This document shows, in pieces, positions 7,629-14,590 of a DNA stretch of 15,887 nucleotides. Both the position numbers and the translations under genes were made by a program. The stretch is from Candidatus Dojkabacteria bacterium (lineage in GTDB: Bacteria > Patescibacteriota > Dojkabacteria > B142 > WJKM01). The DNA lies in NCBI GenBank assembly GCA_020429465.1, contig JAGQLH010000022.1, forward strand, positions 1-15,887, in the 5' to 3' direction. How positions within the stretch are numbered: position 1 is the first letter of the stretch; every line of letters starts with the position of its first letter. Below the pieces are notes generated by a model. That model had not been told where the DNA came from. It did no database searches and saw only the letters and a program-made list of their open reading frames with translations.

Positions 7629-8618
7629 ATGGATTACATAAAACACATACCAAAGGGAGCTTCTACCCTTTGCGCAATAGTTATATTTTCTTTTTTTTCT
7701 TCACCTCTCGATATTTTTGCGACTGAAGATGATTCAAGTTCATCGTCTGATGAGATTGAATTCGAGCTCGAATTTGAAGATGTATCCTCTGACTACCTAT
7801 ATAAATCAGAAATCAAATTTGTTCATGATGAAGGTTTCGCAAGTGGATTTAGTAGTGGACTTTTTATGCCTGAGAATAATATTACACGTGCAGAATTTAT
7901 AAAGATTCTCATTAAATCCAAATTTGATGATTCACTTATTGCTGGATGCCACGAACGGGTTCTTGATGATTCTTTTCCCGATGTATCTGAAGACAATGTA
8001 TTTTCTGATTATATTTGTATTGCAAAGGAATATAAAATTGTAAAAGGATACCCAAATGGTGATTTTGGACCAAATGATTTTATTAATTTCCCGCAAGTAT
8101 CTAAAGTTCTGACTAGAGCTTTAACAGACACAGATTTTTCTGAAGAAGCTGATGTATTTGCATATGTAGACTATCTTCAATCCCTTGGTTTAATACCTCC
8201 AACGATTGAAGATAATAATGAGCTTTTAGATAGGGGGGAAATGGCATACCTTATAAAGAAATTTAAAGTAGAGTATTCTTACCTTGACGATTCTTTTGGC
8301 TCAATGGACCCATCATCTATTGATCTTACAGGTGTTATTTCTGCATCGGAAGCTATAGCAATAGCACAAGGAGTTACAAATGAAGAATCATTCTGGAAAG
8401 TTGAATTAGAATATGAAAATGGGGTTTTGGTATATGAAGTAAAACTTGGTACTTATGAAGTTAAAGTCGATGCTATCACGGGGACTGTTGTCGAGATTGA
8501 ATTAGACGATGATAATTCAGATTCAGATGATTCGGATGACGACGATGATGATAATTCAGGTTCAGATTCAGATGATTCGGATGACGACGATGATGATGAT
8601 TCGGGTTCTAGTAAATAG
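7629..8618 (+). CDS. Secreted S-layer-homology protein with PepSY domain and Asp/Ser repeat tail
   Basis: From the ATG at 7629 the protein has 329 residues and a classic signal peptide: MDYIKHIPKG, a hydrophobic core to about 30, and probable cleavage after IFA. Earlier in-frame starts (GTG 7578, ATG 7587) would add 17 or 14 residues and weaken that arrangement. After an acidic linker come three SLH repeats: about 55-95 (FSSGLFMPENNITRAEF), 116-165 (FPDVSEDN ... IVKGYPNGDFGPND) and a weaker one at 172-215. SLH repeats usually bind cell-wall polysaccharide. Residues 236-291 form a PepSY domain (ISASEAIAIA ... VYEVKLGTYEVKVDAITGTVVEIEL). The tail 292-329 is almost only Asp and Ser in a 15-residue repeat. 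There is no sortase motif or C-terminal membrane helix. Calcium binding by the tail and protease inhibition by PepSY are inferences. Confidence 0.85.
   Translation: MDYIKHIPKGASTLCAIVIFSFFSSPLDIFATEDDSSSSSDEIEFELEFEDVSSDYLYKSEIKFVHDEGFASGFSSGLFMPENNITRAEFIKILIKSKFDDSLIAGCHERVLDDSFPDVSEDNVFSDYICIAKEYKIVKGYPNGDFGPNDFINFPQVSKVLTRALTDTDFSEEADVFAYVDYLQSLGLIPPTIEDNNELLDRGEMAYLIKKFKVEYSYLDDSFGSMDPSSIDLTGVISASEAIAIAQGVTNEESFWKVELEYENGVLVYEVKLGTYEVKVDAITGTVVEIELDDDNSDSDDSDDDDDDNSGSDSDDSDDDDDDDSGSSK
8521..8610 (+). repeat. Tandem 45-bp repeat encoding the Asp/Ser tail
   Basis: Two copies (8521-8565 and 8566-8610) encode SDSDDSDDDDDDNSG and SDSDDSDDDDDDDSG. They differ at only a few bases, so the duplication looks recent, and copy number may vary between strains. 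A partial unit (GATAATTCAG) precedes the first copy. Confidence 0.85.
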
Positions 8619-8635
8619 TATACTGAGATCATTAG

Positions 8636-8668
8636 AAAAAAAGCCTTCAATTGTAGAAGGCTTTTTTT
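8636..8668. terminator. Bidirectional Rho-independent terminator
   Basis: A run of seven A, stem AGCCTTC (8642-8648), loop AATTGTA, stem GAAGGCT (8656-8662) and a run of seven T together give a perfect 13-bp inverted repeat. It lies between the convergent SLH/PepSY and Na+/H+ antiporter genes and can end transcription from both sides. It is the only strong intrinsic terminator I see in the window. Confidence 0.93.
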
Positions 8669-8678
8669 GTTGTAATTA

Positions 8679-8696
8679 TAATCACTCGAGTGATTA
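8679..8696. repeat. Perfect 18-bp palindrome
   Basis: TAATCACTCGAGTGATTA is a perfect palindrome without a loop, and after one mismatch it extends to ATT/AAT at the ends. It lies just past the bidirectional terminator, in the 3' region of the antiporter transcript. It has no adjacent T-run, so it is not a terminator itself. It resembles a dimeric protein-binding site, but its position far from any start is unusual for an operator. Confidence 0.5.
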
Positions 8697-8760
8697 CAAT
8701 CCTCATATTATCCGTATTTCGTATCGTTGTCCCGTGATGTAGGAATTATTTTTGGGGGAA

Positions 8761-10788
8761 TTAGAACGTTATAGAAATGTTTTGTAATGCACGTTCCGAT
8801 ACTCTCTCCTCTTCTCCGTATTGTGTTAATAATTCATTTATTAAGTTGTGAGACTCAGCTTTGCAAGAACATTCATTGATTGTTCTTGTTACCGAAGGAA
8901 ATTGCTGTTCAAGTTTATAGAGTGTCGCATCGTTGTATTCCATAAGGTGTTCGTATGTTTCTCTTACTGTTTCCACTTGTTCGTCTGTTGTTATATAAAT
9001 ATCATATGCTTTGAATTGATCTAATGCATCTATAACAGCTTCATTACCTAGAAACCGGGCTTTATGATAGAGATAATATTCTTCAATTGTGTCTATAGAG
9101 TTCCCAAATATAAAATCTCTTAAAACGTGTACGAATGTTCTTTCGGAGTGTGGCACGAGCGTTTCTATTTCAATCGAGCTCTTATCTTTAAATTGATTTT
9201 TTCCAAGGTCGATAAGTTCAATTTGTTGTGCAATTTTGGCGTTCAATTTACTGAAGATAGACTCTCCAATTACATTTTTTTTATAAAGTGATTCGTACGT
9301 TTTTTTCTCGGTTTTTAGGCAATACTTAAGAAGGATTTTATTGGTTTGGTAGAGGTATTTTTCCTCCGGAATAATCGAATATTCGTGTTGAAATTTATCT
9401 TTTAGACGCTTTAACTCTTTCTTTACTTTTTTGATTTGGGATTCATAGACTTCTTTTGTAATCTCTTTAATCGTATGAAGTTTATCGAGATGGAGTAGCA
9501 ACTGCTTTGTAATTAGGAGCTTTATAATAATAATTTCGAGTTGATTTGTTTGATCAATTGAATCAAGTTTAAGTTTCTTTACTACTGCTTTCATACTTAA
9601 GGCATTGAAAAACAAAGTGAATAGAACAATTCCATACGTAATTATGAGGAATAGATCCTTGAATTCAAAAGAATCTGGTAATGAGATGGAAAGTGCTAAT
9701 GGTAAAACTCCACGGAGTCCTCCCCAATTAATAACATGCATCCATTTCATAGGGAGTCTATTACTTGATTCATTGAAACTATTGTATATACTCCCAATAC
9801 TATAAACAGCAGTTGATCGTGCTATAAGAACTGCTGCTATTGAAGCAGAAACAATCTTCCAATTTTCGAAAATTAGCGCTACATTTACTTTTAATCCAAT
9901 TAGTAAAAATACAACTACTGTTGCTATAAAGACCAAAAAATGCCAAATGCTTGTTAATTGTTTAAATACTCGAGGAGATATTTTATTTCTTCCGAAATTA
10001 CCAAGCACAAGCCCAGCCATAAGCACTGAAATTACTCCTGAAACATGTAGAAATTCTTCAGCAATAATAAATGAACTAAATGCTAGGACAATAGTGAGTC
10101 CTATTTCTACAAAGTGTGCATCTGAGATGAATGAAATTATTTTTGAGAATAAAATTCCAAGTAACGCGCCAATAATAAGACCTCCTAGTGTGATATAAAT
10201 AAAACTTCCAAACCCTTGAATTACCATTGAGCTGACAGAACTATTTGTACTTGTTTGGAGAAGTAATAGTGATACAATTTTAAATAGTACAAGAGATGTC
10301 CCATCATTAAAGAAGCTTTCTGCATCAATTAATAGGTTGAGCTTTAAGGGTACCCCCATTTTTTTTAGAATGGTGAGGATAGCTACTGGGTCGGTTGAAG
10401 ATACAATGCTCCCAAGTAGAAATGAAGCTAAGAATGGTATGTCAAAAATGAAATAGAGTGGTAATGCAACAATAATTGTCGATAGAATGAGTCCGATAGA
10501 TGCAATTAGAAATGCTGGTAATGCTATTTTTTTGAAAACCCTAGAATCGAAGTTGAATGCAGATTCGAATAATAAAATTGGGAGTAATATAAATAGTACT
10601 AGGCCAGGGGTAAGTTTGAATGATGATAGTAATTCTAGATTTAAGGGCGCGAGTAACAATCCAGCTAATACCAGCAATACTGGAAATGGAATAAACTTCA
10701 ATTTTTTTGCAAAGAGAAATAGTATGCTTGCTAAGAGTAGCATTGCACTGAAAGCAAGAACTATTTCAAGGTAAATTTCGGAATGCAT
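8761..10788 (-). CDS. CPA1-family Na+/H+ antiporter (NhaP/NHE-like)
   Basis: This is a 675-residue membrane protein. Residues 1-405 contain about twelve transmembrane segments with NHE/NhaP signatures: LLPILLFESAFNFD (68-81), SSTDPVAIL (130-138, Thr132-Asp133), the ion-site block LIDAESFFNDGTSLVLF (153-169, Asn161-Asp162) and WGGLRGVLPLALS (355-367) with its conserved Arg. It should exchange Na+ (or K+/Li+) for H+. Residues about 410-675 form a long, charged, helix-rich cytoplasmic tail, with a Cys-x-Cys near the end (ECSCK) and no recognised cyclic-nucleotide or RCK domain. A tail of this size suggests regulation. It is divergent from queA and convergent with the SLH/PepSY gene. This is a second cation/proton antiporter, of a different family from the one at 166-1884. 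Confidence 0.92.
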   Translation of the reverse strand: MHSEIYLEIVLAFSAMLLLASILFLFAKKLKFIPFPVLLVLAGLLLAPLNLELLSSFKLTPGLVLFILLPILLFESAFNFDSRVFKKIALPAFLIASIGLILSTIIVALPLYFIFDIPFLASFLLGSIVSSTDPVAILTILKKMGVPLKLNLLIDAESFFNDGTSLVLFKIVSLLLLQTSTNSSVSSMVIQGFGSFIYITLGGLIIGALLGILFSKIISFISDAHFVEIGLTIVLAFSSFIIAEEFLHVSGVISVLMAGLVLGNFGRNKISPRVFKQLTSIWHFLVFIATVVVFLLIGLKVNVALIFENWKIVSASIAAVLIARSTAVYSIGSIYNSFNESSNRLPMKWMHVINWGGLRGVLPLALSISLPDSFEFKDLFLIITYGIVLFTLFFNALSMKAVVKKLKLDSIDQTNQLEIIIIKLLITKQLLLHLDKLHTIKEITKEVYESQIKKVKKELKRLKDKFQHEYSIIPEEKYLYQTNKILLKYCLKTEKKTYESLYKKNVIGESIFSKLNAKIAQQIELIDLGKNQFKDKSSIEIETLVPHSERTFVHVLRDFIFGNSIDTIEEYYLYHKARFLGNEAVIDALDQFKAYDIYITTDEQVETVRETYEHLMEYNDATLYKLEQQFPSVTRTINECSCKAESHNLINELLTQYGEEERVSERALQNISITF

Positions 10789-10799
10789 ATTTACTATAT

Positions 10800-10840
10800 C
10801 AAAAGAACATGTCGATGATACTCCTCTTGAGGTTCTTTTG
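10800..10840. repeat. 9-bp inverted repeat over the antiporter promoter
   Basis: CAAAAGAAC (10800-10808) and GTTCTTTTG (10832-10840) are perfect inverted arms with a 23-bp spacer centred on the antiporter -10 box. They run from the shared -35 box to the predicted antiporter transcription start, where a repressor or regulator could bind. The spacer also holds CCTC-TT-GAGG. Confidence 0.5.
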
Positions 10841-10843
10841 CAA
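10815..10843 (-). promoter_or_regulatory. Promoter for the Na+/H+ antiporter gene
   Basis: The minus strand reads TTGCAA (10843-10838), a 17-bp spacer and TATCAT (10820-10815). The start near 10808 leaves a leader of about 20 nt. The -35 hexamer is its own reverse complement and is shared with the queA promoter. Confidence 0.6.
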
Positions 10844-10866
10844 GATAAACTATGAGTTATTATACT
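10838..10866 (+). promoter_or_regulatory. Promoter for queA
   Basis: TTGCAA (10838-10843), a 17-bp spacer and TATACT (10861-10866) give a good housekeeping promoter. The predicted start near 10873 leaves a leader of about 28 nt containing AGAGG (10887-10891), one of the few Shine-Dalgarno-like sequences in this window, 9 nt before the ATG. Confidence 0.65.
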
Positions 10867-10900
10867 ATTTAATCAATATATATAAAAGAGGTTGCGTAAA

Positions 10901-11920
10901 ATGAAACGATCATTATTCTCTTACGAACTACCAGAAGAATCGATAGCATATTATCCACCGAATCAGCGAGGTACTACTCGATTATTGCAAGTACATAAAA
11001 ACAAGAAAAATTATAAGTCTAGAATGTATAAAGATATAGTTGATTTACTTCACAAAGGAGATGGTTTAGTAATCAATACTACTAAAGTTGGGAAATTTCG
11101 GATAACAACAGAATCTCACCTTGGAAAAATCGAATTATTATTTTTACATCCAATTGATACTGATGAGATTGAATGGAAAGTTCGGATAGGAGGTATAAAA
11201 AATCTCCCTCAAAATAAACTATTTGAATTTGGTAAAAACTATAGACTTGAAATCTTTGAGAAAAATGAACTCTATTTTATTAGGTTTATTCGAGGTAGTG
11301 CTCGTGCATTTTTCCTTCAATATGGAACAGTGCCAATCCCTCCGTATCTTCGAAGAAATGCTGAAACTATTGATGAGGAACGCTACAACACTCTGTTTTC
11401 AAAACAAGAACAATCTGTTGCTGCTCCTACAGCAAGTTTAAATATGACAGATGAACTGCTATCTCAGTTGCGGATGAAAGGAGTGAATATAATTGAGGTT
11501 GAACTTTATATTGGATGGGGAACATTTGCTCCTATCCATTCTGAAAATATTGAAGATCATAGGATTCATGAAGAGTACTACGTAGTCCCAAAAGAAGCTT
11601 CAGATATGATTGCACATGTGCGAAGTTTAGGAAAATATATATGGGCACTTGGAACAACAGCAGCTCGTGTTCTAGAATCGGTAGGTAGATCTGATGGAAC
11701 AATCAATTCGGGAGAAGGATGGACAAATATTTATATTTATCCGGGGTATACATGGAATGTTGTAGATCATCTTATTACAAATTTTCATGCTCCAGAGTCG
11801 TCTTTACTTGCGATGGTAGCATCTTTTGCTGGACGTGAATGCATATTGGATGCTTATAAGTATGCACTTGAACAGGATTATAAATTTCTAAGTTATGGGG
11901 ATAGTATGGTTATTATGTAA
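10901..11920 (+). CDS. queA: S-adenosylmethionine:tRNA ribosyltransferase-isomerase (QueA), divergent
   Basis: QueA makes epoxyqueuosine by moving the ribosyl part of SAM onto preQ1 at position 34 of tRNAs with GUN anticodons. The ATG at 10901 (339 residues) is chosen over the in-frame TTG at 10892 because AGAGG is well placed and the N-terminus MKRSLFSYELPEESIAYYP matches the family. Other family blocks are VPIPPYLRR (144-152), VAAPTASL (173-180), IGWGTFAPI (204-212), IEDHRIHEEYY (217-227), ALGTTAARVLES (249-260), VDHLITNFHAPESSLL (288-303) and FLSYGDSM (329-336). Some usually invariant positions differ: the 'PTAGLHF' motif reads PTASLNM, and 'NDT(R)V' reads NTTKV. No other queuosine gene is present in the window. 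Confidence 0.88.
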   Translation: MKRSLFSYELPEESIAYYPPNQRGTTRLLQVHKNKKNYKSRMYKDIVDLLHKGDGLVINTTKVGKFRITTESHLGKIELLFLHPIDTDEIEWKVRIGGIKNLPQNKLFEFGKNYRLEIFEKNELYFIRFIRGSARAFFLQYGTVPIPPYLRRNAETIDEERYNTLFSKQEQSVAAPTASLNMTDELLSQLRMKGVNIIEVELYIGWGTFAPIHSENIEDHRIHEEYYVVPKEASDMIAHVRSLGKYIWALGTTAARVLESVGRSDGTINSGEGWTNIYIYPGYTWNVVDHLITNFHAPESSLLAMVASFAGRECILDAYKYALEQDYKFLSYGDSMVIM

Positions 11921-12076
11921 AACTGTGAATCATACCTCCAGTGAGAGCTGTTATAAGTACGGATGACCTTCTGATATTCTTAGTAAAATGATAATTTTCA
12001 GGTGTGCTCTATACTTATGTAATCAATATTTGGATTATACTCAATTGCTATAGCTACATTCTCTATAATTTTTTGG

Positions 12077-12082
12077 TATAAT
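12077..12082 (+). promoter_or_regulatory. Extended -10 promoter for tRNA-Gln
   Basis: TGGTATAAT (12074-12082) is an extended -10 element, for which a -35 box is not essential. Transcription would start near 12089, about 20 nt before the mature tRNA. Confidence 0.5.
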
Positions 12083-12108
12083 TGGTCTGCTTTTGAATCT
12101 TCAGGTGA

Positions 12109-12179
12109 TGGGAGATCGTCTAATGGTAGGACACCGGCCTTTGAAGCCGAGAATCCAGGTTCGAGTCCTGGTCTCCCAA
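12109..12179 (+). tRNA. tRNA-Gln (anticodon TTG)
   Basis: The 71-nt sequence folds as a cloverleaf. The acceptor TGGGAGA (12109-12115) pairs with TCTCCCA (12172-12178), with discriminator A12179. The D arm has GTCT/GGAC, and the T arm is CCAGG-TTCGAGT-CCTGG. The anticodon loop CTTTGAA gives TTG (reads CAA, and CAG by wobble). The weak U1-A72 pair is typical of bacterial tRNA-Gln. The first anticodon-stem pair is a C-A mismatch (27-43). The 3' CCA is not encoded and must be added by a nucleotidyltransferase. The flanking DNA (11921-12108) has no gene that I can see. Confidence 0.94.
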
Positions 12180-12501
12180 CTTTATTCCCCTACCCCGTAT
12201 AATAAAGATTTATCCTCGTATATATCCTAGAATTTTACATCCTAAATTTACTACTATAATTTTTAGTGAAAAAATAAACTGTCTGTAGCGAATACAGGAG
12301 TTTGATTGGAATCGTATCTTCCCAAATTAGTAGATCAATCAAATGAGAATGCTTTTACATGACTTCATTGTTATGCCTTGTAATTCGTTACACCTATTGA
12401 TAAATAATTTGCGACATCTTATTAACTCAGTATCATGAAAAAGTTATAGTACTCGATACTATTAAGATTCTTGCGGATGCTACCGTAAGAGAGTTAATTT
12501 C
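12180..12501. other. Gene-free stretch of about 320 bp downstream of tRNA-Gln
   Basis: I find no convincing coding region here. The longest reading frame starting with ATG (12344) has about 31 codons and no supporting features. The stretch is AT-rich with scattered -10-like sequences. The only structure I see is an 8-bp inverted repeat, TTTGATTG (12301-12308) and CAATCAAA (12336-12343). No strong tRNA terminator is visible. Confidence 0.5.
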
Positions 12502-13068
12502 TTAGGTTGCTAGATTTTCTCCAAAGAGTGATTGTGTGAGACGTTCTACCAGATAGAATGTTCTATTTTGAGGATCTATACGCTTAAATTCTTTATGAGA
12601 ACCCCAAATTAGCCGCGCTTCCCCATGGACATATGTAGTATTTCTTCCGGGAGAATAGAATTCTTTATTTTCCATATCAATCAAATACATTGCATGGAAT
12701 TCGCCACCTACTACTGACCTAGTATTTTGTTGGACATAATCTGTCATATCCTGTGGGAATGCATGCATTGAAAAAGCAATTGTCGCTATGTTTGGAACGC
12801 TTATTCGAAGTGCTTTAGGAACTTTGTATTGTGCATTTACGTAAGATCGAGCTGATTCATGGAGCTTTTGAAAATGTTCAAGATGTTTTGGTTGATCGTC
12901 GAAATTATGTATAAAAAAATAGTCTGTAAATGGAAGAATAAGCATAGATTTTCCTGATTTCTCTGCATATATGTCACTCGAAAATTGCTCATCGGGGAAC
13001 TGCTTATTTCGCTCTGCCGTAATATCCTGAGAGGTAAAAAATGCTGTAATTTTATCTATAGGCATCAT
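12502..13068 (-). CDS. Hypothetical soluble protein
   Basis: I do not recognise this 188-residue protein. It starts MMPIDKITAFFTSQD; the second Met (13065) is an equally good start. There is no signal peptide or membrane helix. Several aromatic and hydrophobic strands (SMLILPFTDYFFIHNF, 41-56; ISVPNIATIAFSMHAF, 89-104) and a GGEFHAMYLID segment (near 120-131) suggest an alpha/beta cytoplasmic fold. It has no cysteine. It lies 25 bp downstream of the YggT gene on the same strand, so the two probably share a transcript. No conserved catalytic motif is evident. Confidence 0.75.
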   Translation of the reverse strand: MMPIDKITAFFTSQDITAERNKQFPDEQFSSDIYAEKSGKSMLILPFTDYFFIHNFDDQPKHLEHFQKLHESARSYVNAQYKVPKALRISVPNIATIAFSMHAFPQDMTDYVQQNTRSVVGGEFHAMYLIDMENKEFYSPGRNTTYVHGEARLIWGSHKEFKRIDPQNRTFYLVERLTQSLFGENLAT

Positions 13069-13093
13069 AATTATGTATTTGGAAAATTCTTAG

Positions 13094-13696
13094 TTATCGC
13101 AATTTCCGTCTATCAAATAGTGCTCGTAGAACACCATCAAATGCTACATCAAGTAAAAGAATGATTATGAAAGCAATTGCGGTGGTGAATTCTATCACAA
13201 CACCCTCGTACTGGAAATCTTTTACGATCCCGATGAATGGGTCATGTACAATATCTGAAATAGCATATATGAATCTCACGAAACTACTTGAAGTAGAAGC
13301 GTTAAACAATTTAAGAGCAAATCTAAGCGCAAGTACAAACTCTATTACTTTAAATATCCCATTTCCTAGGGAGTAAAGAAGTTTCTCTGTGGTGCTTGAT
13401 TCCAATTCTTCTGATCCTACTTCAAAAACGACAGCGATAATTACGTAAAACATTGCACCAATTACTGAAGAGATATCTATGACAGAACGTGAACCTAATC
13501 TAATATCCGGGAACATACCAACCCAGGGCTGGATAAGAACATCAGTAAATTCATACCATAGATTTACAAACATCGAAGCTTCATTCGCTCCAATTAGCTT
13601 AAGAAATGCTCTAATTACAATAAATGTAACCACAATTCCGAGAATTGAGTAGAGAATATTTCTGAATTTTTCAAAGGGTTTCCTGGATTGTGCCAT
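13094..13696 (-). CDS. Tandem YggT-family membrane protein
   Basis: This is a 200-residue membrane protein with two YggT units. The first (about 13-92) has the pattern 'VIRAFLKLIGANEASMFV ... DVLIQPWVGMFP', and the second (about 108-186) has 'ALRFALKLFNASTSSSFV ... DIVHDPFIGIV'. Each unit has two transmembrane helices joined by a short segment with the conserved Asp and Pro-x(2)-Gly, giving four helices in all. YggT proteins are of uncertain function; they often sit near cell-division or membrane-organisation genes and some are linked to osmotic stress. The frame opens at a TTG at 13759, but the ATG at 13696 (MAQSRKPFEK) is preferred because it leaves room for the divergent methyltransferase promoter. 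The C-terminus is basic (RRKLR), fitting a cytoplasmic end. Confidence 0.85.
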   Translation of the reverse strand: MAQSRKPFEKFRNILYSILGIVVTFIVIRAFLKLIGANEASMFVNLWYEFTDVLIQPWVGMFPDIRLGSRSVIDISSVIGAMFYVIIAVVFEVGSEELESSTTEKLLYSLGNGIFKVIEFVLALRFALKLFNASTSSSFVRFIYAISDIVHDPFIGIVKDFQYEGVVIEFTTAIAFIIILLLDVAFDGVLRALFDRRKLR

Positions 13697-13722
13697 TTGA
13701 TGCAGAGAATCGATATATTTGG

Positions 13723-13728
13723 TATAAT
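13723..13728 (+). promoter_or_regulatory. Extended -10 promoter for the methyltransferase gene
   Basis: TGGTATAAT (13720-13728) is the same extended -10 element seen before tRNA-Gln. Transcription would start near 13735 and leave a leader of about 31 nt. No -35 box at normal spacing is seen. Its place outside the YggT gene supports the shorter YggT start. Confidence 0.5.
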
Positions 13729-13765
13729 GTAGACGTTTTATTCTACTATATTCTATCAAAGACTT

Positions 13766-14503
13766 ATGGCGTCTACATCAAAGAAAAAGAAACAATTAGA
13801 TACAGATATGTACAGTAAAATCGTACGCGAACATTCTATTCTTTGGGATATATTAGAGATTGCTAAGAAAGAATATAATTTTCCTGTGGACAGTGTTCTA
13901 GAAATTGGATCAGGGACGGGTAATTATCTCACTGATTTTCTTATTAAAAAAGAACGTGCAGGAGAGATAGAAAAATTTTATGCAATTGAGCCTGTTGATG
14001 AGTTTTTTGAACGTTCAAAACGAAGTGTTGTTAGATTAAGTCGTACAGATGCTACAGCACATGAGTATTTTGGAGGGAATCCTTTTGATATCATTACGTT
14101 TTCGTTCGTATACAATCATATTCATCCGGATAAGAAGAAGACATTCTTAAATAATGTATATAGTAATCTTCGAGATGAGGAATCACGTTTAGTGGTTATA
14201 GAAAGTTTCATTCCTGAGTATGAAGAGGGTAAAAAATCTGAGGCAGAAGAAAAACATATGCAAGCGCATAAAGATTACGCAGATCTTACAGATAATTCAT
14301 ATATTGCTCGATACCTTAAAAAAGTTGAAAAAGGAGACTACGATGATCTTCTAATTGGACCGTACAAATCTACACTTAAAGAGTTTGTAGGGTACCTAGA
14401 CCAAGTAGGGTTTGATGAAATCACAGTACAGAAATTTACTGGTAAAAGTAAATCTGACTGGGATACACTTGGGTATCATGTAATCACTGCTGTTAAAGAG
14501 TAA
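13766..14503 (+). CDS. Class I SAM-dependent methyltransferase
   Basis: This is a 245-residue soluble protein with a Rossmann-type methyltransferase core. Motif I is LEIGSGTGNY (45-54), the acidic residue after strand 2 is in FYAIEP (71-76), motif IV lies near NPFDIITFSFVYNHI (105-119) and strand 5 is RLVVIES (141-147). The first ten residues are very basic (ASTSKKKK) and could contact nucleic acid, although this is only suggestive. The substrate is not evident: the core resembles Methyltransf_25/UbiE-like enzymes rather than a known RNA or DNA methylase. It is divergent from the YggT gene and 87 bp upstream of the PIG-L deacetylase on the same strand, which has its own promoter candidate. 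Confidence 0.85.
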   Translation: MASTSKKKKQLDTDMYSKIVREHSILWDILEIAKKEYNFPVDSVLEIGSGTGNYLTDFLIKKERAGEIEKFYAIEPVDEFFERSKRSVVRLSRTDATAHEYFGGNPFDIITFSFVYNHIHPDKKKTFLNNVYSNLRDEESRLVVIESFIPEYEEGKKSEAEEKHMQAHKDYADLTDNSYIARYLKKVEKGDYDDLLIGPYKSTLKEFVGYLDQVGFDEITVQKFTGKSKSDWDTLGYHVITAVKE

Positions 14504-14517
14504 AATTTCTCTTTTTT
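14495..14517 (+). terminator. Weak Rho-independent terminator overlapping the methyltransferase stop
   Basis: AAAGAG (14495-14500) and CTCTTT (14509-14514) form a short AT-rich stem around an 8-nt loop containing the stop codon, followed by a T-run to 14517. The stem is only 6 bp, so termination may be partial. Confidence 0.4.
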
Positions 14518-14547
14518 CCTACACACTACCCCACATAATATAGTAAA

Positions 14548-14577
14548 TTGACATATCTGAATTGGTTAATTTATTAG
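14548..14577 (+). promoter_or_regulatory. Promoter for the PIG-L deacetylase gene
   Basis: A perfect TTGACA (14548-14553), an 18-bp spacer and TATTAG (14572-14577) lie just before the ATG at 14591. The transcript would be nearly leaderless (about 7 nt), and no Shine-Dalgarno sequence is present. Confidence 0.45.
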
Positions 14578-14590
14578 TTGTGGGTATTTC

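Noticed and set aside
8453..8650. Minus-strand open frame rich in Ser and Glu over the Asp/Ser repeat
   Set aside because: It is a mirror of the GAT/GAC/TCA repeat of the SLH/PepSY gene on the other strand and has no independent support.
10901..12179. Functional link between queA and the following tRNA gene
   Set aside because: QueA acts on GUN-anticodon tRNAs (Tyr, His, Asn, Asp), not tRNA-Gln(TTG), so adjacency is probably chance.
12180..12207. CTTTATT/AATAAAG inverted repeat after tRNA-Gln as a terminator
   Set aside because: The stem is entirely A-T apart from one C-G pair, the loop is 14 nt and no T-run follows.
12344..12439. Short plus-strand reading frame of about 31 codons after tRNA-Gln
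   Set aside because: It has no ribosome binding site, promoter or protein-like features; a frame of this length is expected by chance.
13697..13759. N-terminal extension of the YggT protein from a TTG codon
   Set aside because: The extension would cover the extended -10 promoter of the divergent methyltransferase gene, and the ATG at 13696 gives a normal N-terminus.
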